Shown here: positions 52,481 to 64,000 of the stretch, piece after piece
How the letters are laid out: each line of letters starts with the position of its first letter
How positions within the stretch are numbered: position 1 is the first letter of the stretch
Assembly: GCF_000346465.2 (NCBI RefSeq)
Contig: NC_034012.1
Span: 14,343,119 to 14,407,118 of the forward strand
Length of the DNA stretch: 64,000 nt
DNA from: Prunus persica
Taxonomy: Eukaryota; Streptophyta; Magnoliopsida; Rosales; Rosaceae
Direction: 5' to 3'
Notes under the pieces: generated by a model
Told to the model about the DNA's origin: nothing
The model's database searches: none
The model's input: only the letters and a program-made list of their open reading frames with translations
Position numbers and translations under genes: made by a program

Positions 52481-52799
52481 GTATGTGTATATATATAATG
52501 TATTCCAGATTCGTAGTTTAGCCTAAAAAAGGATGTTCCAAGTTCATAGCATGTTAATTATTGTGCAGATTGGAATGCGCCTAATTAAATTCACAAACCG
52601 GTGGAAAAAAGAGACAAATATAGATGTTTAAGTTAAGAAAGAGAAAAACTCACGATTATTCTACACACGCAGCAGATAAAGAGAATACCAGCAGTCACAA
52701 GGCCAAAAGGAAAAAAATAAAAATTCGAGGGTGGCATATTTTTCTCAACAGAAGGTGAAGATAATGTGTCTTGCCTCTCCCTATTTATAGACCCTTTAA

Positions 52800-53390
52800 A
52801 AGCATTATATTTTCGTAACAACACAAGAAGACGAAAAGTCTTCGAAGATACCGTATCAATTGATCACACCAATAGAAAAGTCTTCCAAGAAGAAAAACAA
52901 GTGGTTGTCATGTGATATTTGGATTACGTTGTTGAGCGAACAATATTGACTCTTGCAGGTTCCACAGACGTTGACGACCAAAAAGGACATGTAAGTCAAG
53001 CTAGTAGATACAAACCCAGCTGAAGTCGAAAGGGTATTATTTATTTTAAACGTGCGGCCCTTTCCCTACATTAGCATACGCAGCCCTTTCCCTATGGCCC
53101 TTTCCCTACGTTAGCATACGCCCTTTCCCTACGTTAGCCCTTTCCCTATGGCCCTTTCGCCCTTTCCATTAGCCCTTTCCTTATGGCCCTTCCCCTACGT
53201 TAGAATACGCCCTTTATTTTAAACCCAGCTGACAGTGGAACAGCAAGGAAAATTCTACAGTGCGTCTGGCGCACTGATGCGCCACTTATTATAGGCCATT
53301 GGATGAGTAGCTGGGGCATGTGGGGTAATCCAAAGCGTTGATTGTTGGTTACCTGTTAAATTGGTTGCTGTAGGTAAAACCAAATACAAA
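52800..53390. other. promoter-side flank of gene 4 relic and CCCTTTCCCTA repeat
   Basis: 53058-53215 has about ten imperfect CCCTTTCCCTACGTTAGCATACG-type units; the remainder is unrecognised. Confidence 0.6.
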
Positions 53391-55790
53391 ATACAAAAAT
53401 ACTTGCTCTCTCAGTCAAAGACATTTCAAGTTTAGGGTTGGGTTTCTCATTTCTTTCTCTTCGAGTTCGATTCCTTCCACAACAGCTCCTCTCCTCCTTC
53501 TGTGACGACGAGACGATGCCGGCGACAACATCTCCTCTCCTCTCAAGTAGGTCATGCTCCTTCTTCTCCTTCTTCATTTCGTTCTCCTTTCTAGGGTTTT
53601 TGGTCTGGGTATCTTCCTTGTTGCTGCTGCTTCATCGCTGATTTCTTTGTTTTGTTTTTTTAGGCTTGCACAGTTATGATTTCCCTGTCTCACTCTCATC
53701 TGGCTCTCTGTGGCTGGCTTTCTCTCAACCTCTCTGTGGCAGGTAAGAACTCTAATTTTCTCCCTCTCTTTCTAACTGTGCGATTTAGATGATTCGCATC
53801 ATAGCAGAAAGTATTTCAACTTTGAATTTTGGCCTAGACTTTCTAACAAAATGATTTATATGTCCTATTTTAATTTAGGGTTTAATGATTTGGGTATTGA
53901 ATCGCAAGTCCTTATTTATTTTTTTTGGTAATATTTTGGATTTATATAGGAATTTGGTAATTTTTTGAAATTATAATTCTGTTTTTTTTTTCCTTTCGAA
54001 TTGTTCTCTCTCCCACCTCTCCCCTTTCTCCCTCTCAGATATATCGTTGCTAATTTCTTACTTTTTTTATTATTAGAATGTGAGGGTTGGAAGCTTGAGA
54101 GTTGTTCATTCTTGATAATGATATGGGACTTTAAATTGATGGCCTTGAGACTGCATATTGTTCAAACCAAAAGCACTGGGTTCTTGAAGGAAGATGCTAG
54201 AAGATGCTTGGTATTGAAAATGTAATCTTCATCAGCATGAACTGAAACTACTCAGTACTGGCTTTTACATTGGGAGAATTCATAATATTTTATTCGATAA
54301 AAAAATACCTTGTGAAATACAATTGAAGCTAACGAAAAGCTAGGTAAGTATACTTAGATTTATAGTCAAAGTATTCTATTAAAAAGGGAGATGTGCCCCT
54401 CTATATTCAGTTCATCCAGCAATTCTGTTAGAAAAGGGATTTCTTATAGCATCGCTTGTTTTAAGTCTTTCAAGTGCTGAGAAGAAAAGAGTCAGTGTAA
54501 ACAAATGCCTATGCATGATAGGGTTAGTTATATATATATATTAAAAGAAGGAAATGAGAGCAATGGATATTCAGGTGACAATACAAAGCTGCATTTGCTA
54601 GCTGATATCCTCTTACTTAAGTTATAAGGTGGTATTGCTTAAGTTATAAGGTTGTGTTGCTCCCAAACCTGAAAATGTTGAGGCACTAATTTGAACACGA
54701 GACTGGATATTTATTTGTTTCTTTTTATCATCATCTAAAGTCTTATTTGGGCAGTTAGCTATAACTATTGTTTTATTTGACTTGTATGTTTTCATGTTTA
54801 CAGGACTTCCCAACCCACTGAACATGAAACTTCACTGCAATCAATGGTACCATGCATATGAAGAGTCCTAATTTACACGACTTCTATATCTTCTACATGG
54901 GAAAGGGACTCACTCTTCTTCTTGTGCTTCTTAATTTGAAATTGGTTTTGATTATGTTTTTCAGTTAGGTATTGTTTTGATTTTGATTTTGGATTTGCAG
55001 GTATTCCAACTAGCGGCCCATCCACCCTTCCCAGCATCTGATAAGGGTAATTTTTTTTTTTTCCTTCAAATTTATCTCTCTCTGTCTTTCATTTTGGTGA
55101 ATGGTTGAGCATGTTATTTATTTATTTTAGTAATGCATGAGGAATATATATATATATATTGTGAACTGCATGTTAAAAACTATCATGCTACATTGGAAGT
55201 GGTATTATTTGCCTAATCTTGGCATAGTGCTACGAATAGTTAAGTTTGGAATCACAAAATGAGAACGTAAAGACAAACACCAGGCCATTGTACATCGCAT
55301 TGGAGATATGGTTGAAGCTGGTCCCAGCTTTTGGCTGCTTTCGTTACACTTTTTGTTTGATATTCAAAGCCTATAAGATTGATGATCGTTATTCAATCCA
55401 AAAAGTAAAAAAAGGAAAAAGAAAAGAACAAATCTCTACCCCGAACTGGCATTTTGCTTTCTATTCAAGTTAATTATGTTGTAGGTTTGTTCTTTTTTTG
55501 TTTACAATGATGAATTTCTAATTGTTTTCATATTAGCATATTGCTTTATGTTTCCATTCATTTTATTGATAGTTTCGTGATTGTTTTTCAGGTTGGGGTA
55601 AAGAATTAGGCCAAGTACAAGACTAATATACTATTTTGGAGTCTATTTATTTGGCTACTTGAATTTGTAATATTTTCATTGTATCTGGAGATTGTAATTT
55701 TTTTTTTAATTATACATGATGACTTAAGATTATAGATTTATAATTATTGGTTATGTAGAGTGAATGTATTGAACAATACTTTCAATTACA
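53390..55790 (+). ncRNA. possible spliced transcript without conserved protein
   Basis: A CT-rich leader with ATGCCGGCGACAACATC (about 53516) precedes a donor CAG|GTAAGAAC (about 53742). Acceptor-like sites TGTTTACAG (about 54803), TTTGCAG (about 55001) and TTTTTCAG (about 55591) each precede short segments. The longest frame (53438-53641) is Ser/Leu-rich and low in information. It could be a long non-coding RNA or a gene relic. Prediction from splice-like signals only. Confidence 0.25.
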
Positions 55791-57049
55791 TGAATGAAGT
55801 TTATGTTGGCTTTGATAAGGATATAGTACCATTGAGAATAAGCTTTTAAAGTAAATTTGACTGTTATATCATAGTTTATGTGCCAATTGAAACAATCTTC
55901 CCATTAGCATTGTGAATAGGCATTGTACCATAAAGATGTATTACGAGATTAGTGTATGCATGCATATTGTCATGTTATTGGCAGTCTTTTCAATTTTAAG
56001 AAAGTAATCACAATATGTGATTTGTCAATGCAATTGACAAACAGGTAGTGCCATTTGCATTCTAGTCGTGCAATTGACAAAGAAAGTAGTACTATTTGCA
56101 TTCCAGTCGAGCAATTGCCATTATCTGTGCACAATTAATTGAAAATGTAAATTTAATATGTGATATGTCAATGCAATTGATAAACAGGTAGGGTAATTTG
56201 CAATCTAGTAGTGCAATTGACAACTAAAGTAGTCCCATTTGCATCTGAGGCAATATTAACAGCTCAACGACATCGAAAATAAGCTTTTTACAAAGCAAAA
56301 AAAGCTCCCAACCCTATCCCCCCTCTCTTCTAGGGCTGCCAGGGGGGGAAGTGGTCACCTACCCTTCTCCCTTCCCTTTTTTGCCTCCTTGTTCCTCATT
56401 TCCTCCCTTCCCTCCNNNNNNNNNNNNNNNNNNNNNNNNNNNNNNNNNNNNNNNNNNNNNNNNNNNNNNNNNNNNNNNNNNNNNNNNNNNNNNNNNNNNN
56501 NNNNNNNNNNNNNNNCGTTTTTTTTTCTTTTGCTTTTGCTTTCTTTTTCTTTTTCTCTTCTCTCCTTATTTAATGAAACTCGATTTAGACCCCCCCCCCC
56601 CCCCCCCGTAGTCCCATTTGCATTTCAGTCTTGCAATTATCATTATCTTTGCTCAATTATGAAATGTAGAATCTCTCACTAATGATAAATCCTTCGTAAT
56701 TAATTGTATGTTCAAAAGATTGTAATCCATGAGCAAAAAACTTAGTAGAATGCATAAAAACATTGCTTAATAGAATGCAATTCGTAATTTTGTCCTCGCA
56801 ATTGAATTTTATGCACATTATTGCAAACATGGTTGCAATCATGTTATACATTTTATTCCTAGAAATGCATGGTTTATAAGTTTATCTTGAAAATACAAAA
56901 TAAAATTAAACTATATATTTGGATAAGTTTATTTCCGAAAAGGAACATTTGAATTGATTAAGGGTAATTTGTCTCTTGTTTGACAATTGCTTTTGATACA
57001 ATAAAAAAAAGGAAAGAAAAAAAAAGGGTATGATTTACGAGGTTTTGCA
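55791..57049. other. AT-rich region with GCAATTGAC repeats and assembly gap
   Basis: 56020-56260 has degenerate repeats of GTGCAATTGACAAA..GTAGTACCATTTGCATT. 56416-56515 is a run of exactly 100 N. Polypyrimidine and poly-C (56589-56607) follow. No gene. Confidence 0.6.
56416..56515. other. assembly gap (100 N)
   Basis: Exactly 100 N, a typical placeholder of unknown length. Confidence 1.
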
Positions 57050-58510
57050 TCATGATTACAACTTAAAGGTTCTTCCTAATCCCTAATCTTGTAATGTGGA
57101 TCCATAACATTGCAAAATGGTGATTTACAATATTATGGATTTGGTGAGCCCTAATGTTGTAATCTATGAGCAAAACCTTGTAAATTGTTACCAAAACTTG
57201 TAAGTTACGAGTTTAGGGATTCTTTTTATGACGTTATTGTGCACTCAGTCCTTAATCTTGTAAAACATTTTTTTACTAGAATAATGATCCATTTTACATC
57301 ACTAAGGTCCACCATTACCAATTCCTTGTAATGTGGATCCATAACATTGTAAAATGGTGATTTACAACATTATGGATTTGGTGAACCCTAACGTTGTAAT
57401 CTAGGAGCAAAACCTTGTAAATTGTTACCAAAAACTTGTAAGTTACGAGTTTAGGGATTCTTTTTACGACGTTAAGGTACCATCGGTCCTTAATCTTGTA
57501 AACTATTGTTTACTAGAATAAGGACCCATTTTACATCCCTAAGGTCCACCATTACCAATTCCTTATAATATGGATCCATATCCTTGTAAAAGGCTGATTT
57601 ACAAAATTATAGATTTGGTGAACCCTAAGCAAAACCTTGTAAATTGTTATCAAAAACTTGTAAGTTACGAGTTTAGGGATTCTCTTTACGATGTTAAGGT
57701 ACCCTCGTATCCCAAAATTGTAAAATCGACCCTTAATCTTGTAAACCCTCATTTTACTAGAATAAGGACCCCAATTTACATTCTCATGGTCCAAACTTAC
57801 CTATTCTTTATAATTTGGATCCATATCCTTGTAAAATAAGGATTTACAACGTTAAAGATTATGAGAACCCTAATGTTGTAATCATGGTGCAAAACCAGTA
57901 AATCACTACCCAAATTGTATAACCTACATGTTTATGGATCCTCTTTACAACGTTATGGTACCTTTGTATCCCAGAATTGTAAAATCGGCCTTTAATCTTG
58001 TAAACCCTCATTTTACTAGAATAGGGACCTAATTTACATCCTCATGGTCCGCACTTACCAATTCCTTGTAATGTTAATCCATATCCTTGTAAAATAAGGA
58101 TGTACAACATTAAGGATCATGAGAACCTTAACGTTGTAATCATGGTTAAAAAACTTGTAAATCACTACCCAAATCGTGTAACTTACATATTTTTTGATCC
58201 TCCTTACAAGGTTATGGTACCCTCGTATCCCAAAATTGTAAAATCGGCCCTTAGTCTTGTAAACTCTCATTTTACTAGAATAATAACCCTTTACATCCTC
58301 ATGGTCCGGAGTTACCAATTCCTTGTAATATGGATCCATATCTTTGTAAATGAGTAATTTACAACATTATGGATTATGTGAGCCCTAATGTTGTAATCCT
58401 TGTTCAAAAACTTGTAAATCGCTACTCAAATCTTGTAACTTATAAGTTTTAGGATCTTTTTACAATGTTATGGTACTCTCATATCCAAACTACTGTAAAT
58501 CACTATCCAA
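57050..58510. repeat. satellite-like tandem repeat, 235-258 bp unit, six copies
   Basis: The landmark ATTCCTTGTAATGTGGATCC or its variants begins at about 57086, 57321, 57558, 57803, 58061 and 58318. Units share TTGTAA motifs every 20-30 bp. Unit length grows from 235 to 258 bp along the array. Frames such as 57570-57839 and 58100-58357 are by-products. Confidence 0.88.
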
Positions 58511-60094
58511 TCATATGCCAATTGTCAAACAGGAAGGGCATAATTGCATGACCCTTATACAATTGCATTTTCAAAAAGTGGAAACTTGATAACTTGTATA
58601 ACCAGTAACCAATGTTTTAAAAAATTTAAGAGCATCATAAAGGACAAATGGTGTATGGATGCACCTGGTGCACTATAGAAGCTGCCGAAAAGCAAAGGCT
58701 GGCTGCACTGTTTCACTGTGTGCATGTGGGTTTGTGTCTGCAGCAAAGTCAAGAAAGAGCGGCTGACTTCTTTTTCCAATGCTGGTAGTTGTGCACTTTC
58801 AGCATATTAACGGTCCTTGTCTTGTAGAGCAATTTGGAAGAGCAGGACCAAATCCTTTGGCTACAAAAGAGGAGCAAGCCATGTGTAATTTGACTGGGCA
58901 TTTGTGCCGCACCATTTGGATGTGCCATGAGCACTATTGCTCAGAGAGGCTAAAACAGAAGGAAGGGACACTTCCACACATAAAGAAATACTAGAGAGCA
59001 TCACCATAATGGTGGAGATAAACTCCTCTTTGACTACACGAGATGTTGAAGGAAGATCAAGTTGTTTCCCTTTTAAGGCTGGGTAGGCCGATTGAAGGAG
59101 TTTTTGGTCCTTCTTCTTTTAGATTGCGTAGACGTGTCACCACCAAGCCACTGACTGGCTTGAATGGAAAAGGTTGGATTGTTGTGTTTGCGCTTCTGAC
59201 TTCTAACCAGCCGATTGATAGGCCAAGCAAGGAACCTCCTCTTAGCCTAGGTTCTTTCACTTCCTCGGGGTCGAGGATGGTTAGGTTTCGTATAGGTATT
59301 TTAGTATTTTAGAGATTTTTAATGATAACGATGCAAATTAAATTAAAATATGCGATTAAACTTAAAGACGAGAATTGAAGTGCAATAAAGTAATCAAAGC
59401 GATAAATAAACTTAAATTAAACGAAGAATGAAATAAGAACGATATAAATGATAAGAGCAATAAAATAAAGCAATTTGAAATTAAATTAATGCTTCAAGAA
59501 AATTCAATAACAATTAACAATAAAGTGATAAAATTGAATCTTAAAAAAACGTGATGGAAAATACAATAAATTAAACTTACACTAACGAAGGTGAAGAACT
59601 GATCTAGTCTACTTGCTTGGAAAATAAAAACCTAGTATAGGGATAGAAAATTGAAAGACAAAAAGTAGGTTTTTCTGTCTGATTTCGGGGCTTCTCCCTT
59701 CATCTGATGAGGTTTATATAGAGGCATTTGTCAGCCCATGGATTGACCATTAAATGTCCAAAGGTCAACTTCATTCAAAACCTTTCCTTGTGAAGCCTTC
59801 AAATCTGTGGGATCACAATGATGGAGACCTTCTGATTGCTTGATTCTCTCTTCTTTTGAAATACTCCGGATTGTCGTCAATCTCCTTGATTTCCTTCCTT
59901 ATTAAGCCTCTATCACGTGCACGCTATCTCCGAAAATCATGGGTTCTAATATGTGCCTTGGGCTTAGACCTCCGAGACTTTAACTTGACATCTGGTGAAA
60001 CATTGTAACTTCTAGAATTCTGATCTTGGTTAAAACACCCATTGATGTTCATGACTTGGAATTTCTTCACCGGAACTTGGAGTTGGGTTTGACT
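58511..60094. other. no recognised gene; possible old LTR-element interior
   Basis: 58749-59300 has several short frames without recognisable motifs. 59320-59560 is very A-rich, and 59690-59760 has leader-like sequence with TTTATATAGAGG. Nothing could be assigned. Confidence 0.35.
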
Positions 60095-60350
60095 TGGCTG
60101 ATCGAAGGCCAAGATCTTAGCTGATCAGAGGACTTGACCTTGGCTGATCAGATGACTTGGCCTTGGCTGATCAGAGTACTTGACTTTTTGGCTGATCAGA
60201 GGACTTGATCTTGGCTGATCAGATGACTTGGCCTTGGCTGATCAGAAGACTTGATCTTGGCTGATTAGGGGACTTGATCTTGGCTGATCAGGGGACTTAA
60301 CCTTGGCTGATCAGAGGACTTGACCTTGGCTGATCAGATGACTTGCCCTT
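60095..60350. repeat. 23-bp minisatellite (GGCTGATCAGAGGACTTGACCTT)
   Basis: About eleven units of TTGGCTGATCAGA(G/T)GACTTG(A/G)(C/T)C, alternating between two subtypes. TGATCA is a palindrome in every unit. Confidence 0.93.
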
Positions 60351-60549
60351 GATCCACTTCAGAAGTTCCAGATGTTTCGACTTTGGAAGTCAGATGTTTT
60401 CAACCCATTGTTAGAAGGTGGGTTTCGACTTCTAAGATCTTAGTCTGAATTGTGATTGAACATCGTGTATCTTAAGCTATACACTTTACTGAAGATTAAA
60501 CGACATAGGAAGCAGGATGACCCCCAAGTTCGACCTTCTTGTTTCGATT

Positions 60550-61049
60550 TGGCCGTTAGGCACCTTGAGCCGCCAATTTGCATTTTGGCCTATTGGTTTT
60601 CCAAGACGCATGGTCGAACTTCGACCAGGGTCACACACAAGCCATTTCAAAGGTTGAGTCTTCTTCATTTGTTCCTTGTGTTTGTGAGAGGTTTATTTAT
60701 TTAAATTGTTCTTAATGTATTCTTTCCTAGTGAGCAAGAACAATTCCTGTGTTCTTGGCTCTTGTGTGTGGTTAGCCAGTGAGTGACTTGGGTGTATTTG
60801 GGATTTGGGTTGTGAGAGTTAAACTCTGTAATTCCTAGGATAGGTGAGATGATTAATCTCCTTTGGTTGCAATCTCTTTTGAGATACTAGTAGAATTTCT
60901 CACTGTCTTCGAACTGGAGGTAAACTACACACGGGCTGAACCAATATAAATCCTTGTGTCGTTTGGATTTCTGTATTTCATATTTTGCTCTTGTTGTTTC
61001 AATAGTTTCATATCCACCATCCATGTGCAATCCGCTTTCGCTGTGCACA
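60550..61049 (+). mobile_element. possible Copia LTR remnant
   Basis: GGAGGTAAACTACACACGGGCTGAACC...AAATCCTTGTGTCG near 60917-60962 resembles the 3' part of long Copia LTRs. The segment ends just before the duplicated block starts (ACATTTATGAG), which suggests the block was interrupted here. Left boundary unknown. Confidence 0.4.
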
Positions 61050-62128
61050 ACAACATTTATGAGTTGCTCAGGCTACACATGATCAATATTAAATTGCTTA
61101 TACAAATTATTAGTAGTGGAGTTTCTTTTCAATGATATTATATAGTGAAAATTTTGATGAGGGAGTTGTTATTACTAGTTATGCGCAATCCACTTTTATA
61201 TTACTTTCTCTAGTGGCGCTATGCCTTACCCTTTTTTTTGTTTGGAGCAGATGCTTTTATAAAATAGTATAAAGGATACTAAAATCATAAGAAACTCAAA
61301 TGTGAGAGGCAAACACAATAGCGTTGTAGTCTTTAAAAAATATTTGCAGCATGAACCAAATACAAGGCAACAAAAGAAAAGAAAAAAGAGGAATCTTGGA
61401 CACCTCTTCAATCGATCACACCAAACAGTAGTCAAGCGACTGAAACACCCTACAGGAGAAAAACTTCAATTTTGAGGCCTTCAAGATCTAGGAAGGGAAA
61501 AATAGCATTCTCACAAGCAAGCATCTATATGCACCTTTTAAAGAAATTGCAACTCATAAATTTGGGTCAAGCTAGTTGGCTATGACAATAAATCCGCCAC
61601 AATAGCTTCAAGCTTAATTATTAGTTAACTGATTTTTATGTGAGACCATTGTGTTACGTATATTAGAGCAAGTCATGCCATTATGTTAGACCAATGTGTT
61701 AATTGATTTTTTGACTCCCATCAAATGCATACATTCAATGATTCCCCAGCTTTAATTAATATAGCATTTTTATCACTAATGATCTTTAAGGTTTGCGAAA
61801 TTATAAATTTTAGTTTTTTTTTTTCCCCTGATATCATTAGTGCTTTATATTACACCTAACACATTAATTTGGTCATGCCATTGACGTGGATTAAACAATG
61901 TTTTTAAAAAAATCTACGTAGGGGATGGGGGATGGGTCTTGGGGTGGGGCTGGAGCTAGGGCTAGGGGTGGATCTCGGGTGGGGATGGGAGTGGTTGTAT
62001 GGTGGTGTTGGCCTTGGGGGTGGTCTGGGTAGAGAAAAAACGGAGGGTGAGAGAGAGGAAGAGAGGGAGAAAGGGAGGAAGCGGGTCGGGGAAGGAGGGG
62101 ATTGGGGTTGGGTAGCGGAAGTTGGGGT

Positions 62129-62177
<49 letters not shown>

Positions 62178-64000
62178 GGGAGAGAGAGATAAAAGGGGGA
62201 TGATGGGGGAGATGGAAGGGGAAGGAGGGGAAGGGGAGGAGGAAGAGGGGAGACGGAAGGGAAAAATGGGGAAGGGGAGGGAGGCGAAAGGGGAAGTAAC
62301 GGGAGGCTTGAGTTTTTTTTTTCCTCTTTTTTTATTTTTTATTTTATTTTTAAATTTCTATTTTTTAAGATTTTAAATGTTAAACTGTTTTAAAATAATT
62401 TTTTTTTTGTTTAGATCTACGTGACATTCTCTCATTGGATATATAGGCACTTTATTTATGTCACATCAGCAATTTAACATAAATTTTTTACCGAACTTAA
62501 CGACAAAACCAAATTAATGTGTAAAGTGACATATGAAACTAATAATGTCAAGAAAAAAACCATGACCAAAAGTGGTAATTTCACAAATCTCGAAATTATT
62601 TGTGATAAAAGCCCATTAATATATGCAAGATCTACTTACACCAAAGCACGTCCAAGCAGCTTCTTGGCCTCCCACTTTCGGGGAAATGGAAGCAAATAAT
62701 GGGTTTTAAAACTTTACTTTTTCTGCAGCTTTTGTTGTCTGAAAAATAAAATAACATCACAAAGAGGATCCCACAAGAATTCTTTGAAGATACAAAAGTC
62801 TTATAGCTATTTTATTCATATAATTATGAAACCAAATACAAAAGTTCTATTAATGATGTCCAAAATTTGCAAAAAGTCAATAAATGGAATAAATGCCACT
62901 GTTGTAAAAGTTTAGTATGTTTTTGACAAAAGTAAATTTAGGTTTTACCCATAAAAAAACTTTCACTTTTGGAAAAAGCCAAAGCTTTTTCAAAAAAGAC
63001 AGAAAAACCTCTCAACTTTCAAACCAAAGACATGCAAATGTAAAGGTTTCCTTAGGAAATCAAAAAAAAAAATAAGGGCAACTTTGTCTATTTTGGCTTC
63101 TTTTAAAAATTTTCTCTCTCCTTTGGGCTTTTCCAAAGTCTCCCTTTTGACAATCACTTTCAACAAAGAGATTAGAAAAACGCTTCGTTAATGTAATTAC
63201 AAGAAAAAAGGTCAATAGTGACTAAATCACCGGTTAAGAAAAAAGGTCAATAGTGACCAAGTCACCGGTCACTAATAGCGTAGGATCAGTGACAAAATAT
63301 GCGAATTCGGTCACTAATGTTTGTTGACCACAATGAATTTCTTTTACACATTTATTTCCACTTTTTAATCACACCAATATTGAGATTAAGTAGTGATCCA
63401 TTTTAGTTTGGTCACTGAAAGCTGCTTGCTTTTAAACCAAAACAATGCCGTTCTATTTTTAGTGACCAGGAATGAAATCAAGAACATAATTTGCCTCTAT
63501 ACAATGGGGAGGGGAGAGGGCTGTTGCCTCACCTTTACAAAGTTCTTAAAATGAACGGATATATGCAAGGCATCTTATTATTGTTTATCAACAATAACCA
63601 AAAAAAAAATTATATCTATTATTGTTTATCAGGAATCTGATGAAAGATGATACCACAGAAAAGGAATGTTCTAGTAACTATACCGACTATCCGTCACATT
63701 AATATAAATAAAATATCTCTAGCAAACAAAATACTCCTAAAGACTTACCCTTTGAACTTCTCCCAAATGAAAAGAACGAAACGCAAACCGCAAAATCCAC
63801 TGGTACACTTATTATAGCAAGAAAGCGCAATCTGTTTATGCCAGAATTCCAAAACACAGATCAACATACAACAAAACACAACAAAGCCCCAATGACAACA
63901 TCCATATTATAATTCACTAAATTCCCAAAATAAAAAAATCCCCCACTTCACTGTATTTGCTCACTCACCAACCCAGGAACAAAAGTTAGGTGGTCAAGAA
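61050..64000 (+). repeat. duplicated block, right copy (continues past window)
   Basis: Direct-orientation match to 47435-49310. It retains the complete MULE 61764-62614 and lacks the MITE of the left copy. It still matches at the window edge (AGGTGGTCAAGAA). No gene: 62624-63220 is AT-rich and unrecognised. Confidence 0.85.
61764..62614. mobile_element. Mutator-like element, 851 bp, TSD ATTAATATA, G-rich interior
   Basis: Ends GCATTTTTATCAC and the inverse GGGCTTTTATCAC. The 9-bp repeat ATTAATATA stands at 61755-61763 and 62615-62623. The arms are diverged relatives of those at 51564-52328. The interior (61920-62320) is G-rich with (GA)n, and may be captured gene leader DNA. Frames 61932-62376 are low-complexity Gly/Arg/Glu. 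Confidence 0.85.

Larger units (their letters stand above)
50795..52737 (-). pseudogene. small secreted peptide gene 4, inverted and decayed
   Basis: Exon 1 (52737-52654, minus) starts MPPSNFYFFPFGLVTAGILF and ends at a donor GTGAGTTTTTCTC equal in position to that of genes 1-3. The leader CTTCACCTT..GTTGAGAAAAATATG and a TATA box (TCTATAAATAG, 52792-52801) match their promoters. Exon 2 remnant (about 50985-50795) keeps the family tail: HGHNEKPGHETAETE against HHEKPGLGVAETE in gene 3. That frame has TGA upstream, and exon 1 is in phase 0 instead of 1. The intron region holds a Helitron and a 765-bp MULE, and no clear acceptor is left. A relic rather than a gene. Confidence 0.65.

Noticed and set aside
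53058..53215. Interstitial telomere repeat
   Set aside because: Units are CCCTTTCCCTA-type and not CCCTAAA; a different minisatellite.
61932..62376. Gly/Arg/Glu-rich protein
   Set aside because: Low-complexity G-rich and (GA)n DNA inside a MULE, with no conserved motif.
1..64000. tRNA, rRNA or snRNA genes
   Set aside because: No GGTTCGAATCC-type B box with a matching A box and no rRNA-like stretch was noticed by eye. A tRNAscan/Infernal run would be decisive.

Overview
This is plant nuclear DNA, AT-rich and dominated by transposons. The most likely source is a Rosaceae species, probably Prunus. The reasons are CACTA elements filled with GCGCGACGAA-type subterminal repeats, and a minus-strand array of C-JID/post-LRR (PL) exon modules resembling the repeated PL exons known from the Prunus TNL nematode-resistance gene Ma. 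No TIR, NB-ARC or LRR segment of such a gene lies inside the window. Two runs of N (28387-28774 and 56416-56515) are assembly gaps.

Layout. A module holding a small secreted-peptide gene (plus strand) and PL exons (minus strand) has been duplicated. Unit 1 (about 1071-22870) has peptide gene 1 and a broken PL array. Unit 2 (about 25070-30490) has peptide gene 2 and no PL exons. Unit 3 (about 30490-45910) has peptide gene 3 and the longest PL array. A fourth, inverted and decayed peptide gene lies at 50795-52737. A second direct duplication joins 47435-49310 to 61050-64000. Because units are present more than once, empty insertion sites can be read directly, so many transposon boundaries are exact.

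Mobile elements. There are a CACTA of 3.9 kb (TSD TCA) and one of 3.1 kb, plus partial CACTAs. A 2.46-kb non-autonomous LTR element lies in the 5' UTR of peptide gene 1 (TSD CACTC). Three Copia elements and one partial Copia lie on the minus strand in and around the PL exons. A 2.4-kb solo LTR is nested in the reverse transcriptase of the youngest Copia (TSD ATCAT). A 280-bp solo LTR (TSD GTCTG), two Helitron-like elements, two Mutator-like elements with 9-bp TSDs and some MITEs complete the set.

Genes. The only host genes that look possibly functional are the two-exon peptide genes. Gene 3 is intact (112 residues, two C-x-NPY-x-RGC motifs), gene 2 is short (78) and gene 1 is shorter still (52). 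They share a leader like that of plant GRP-family (PF07172-type) secreted proteins, while the mature part has diverged by frameshift. The PL modules all carry stops, frameshifts, deletions or insertions and are best called pseudogenic. The right third (46-61 kb) is repeats, transposon fragments and one possible non-coding transcript.
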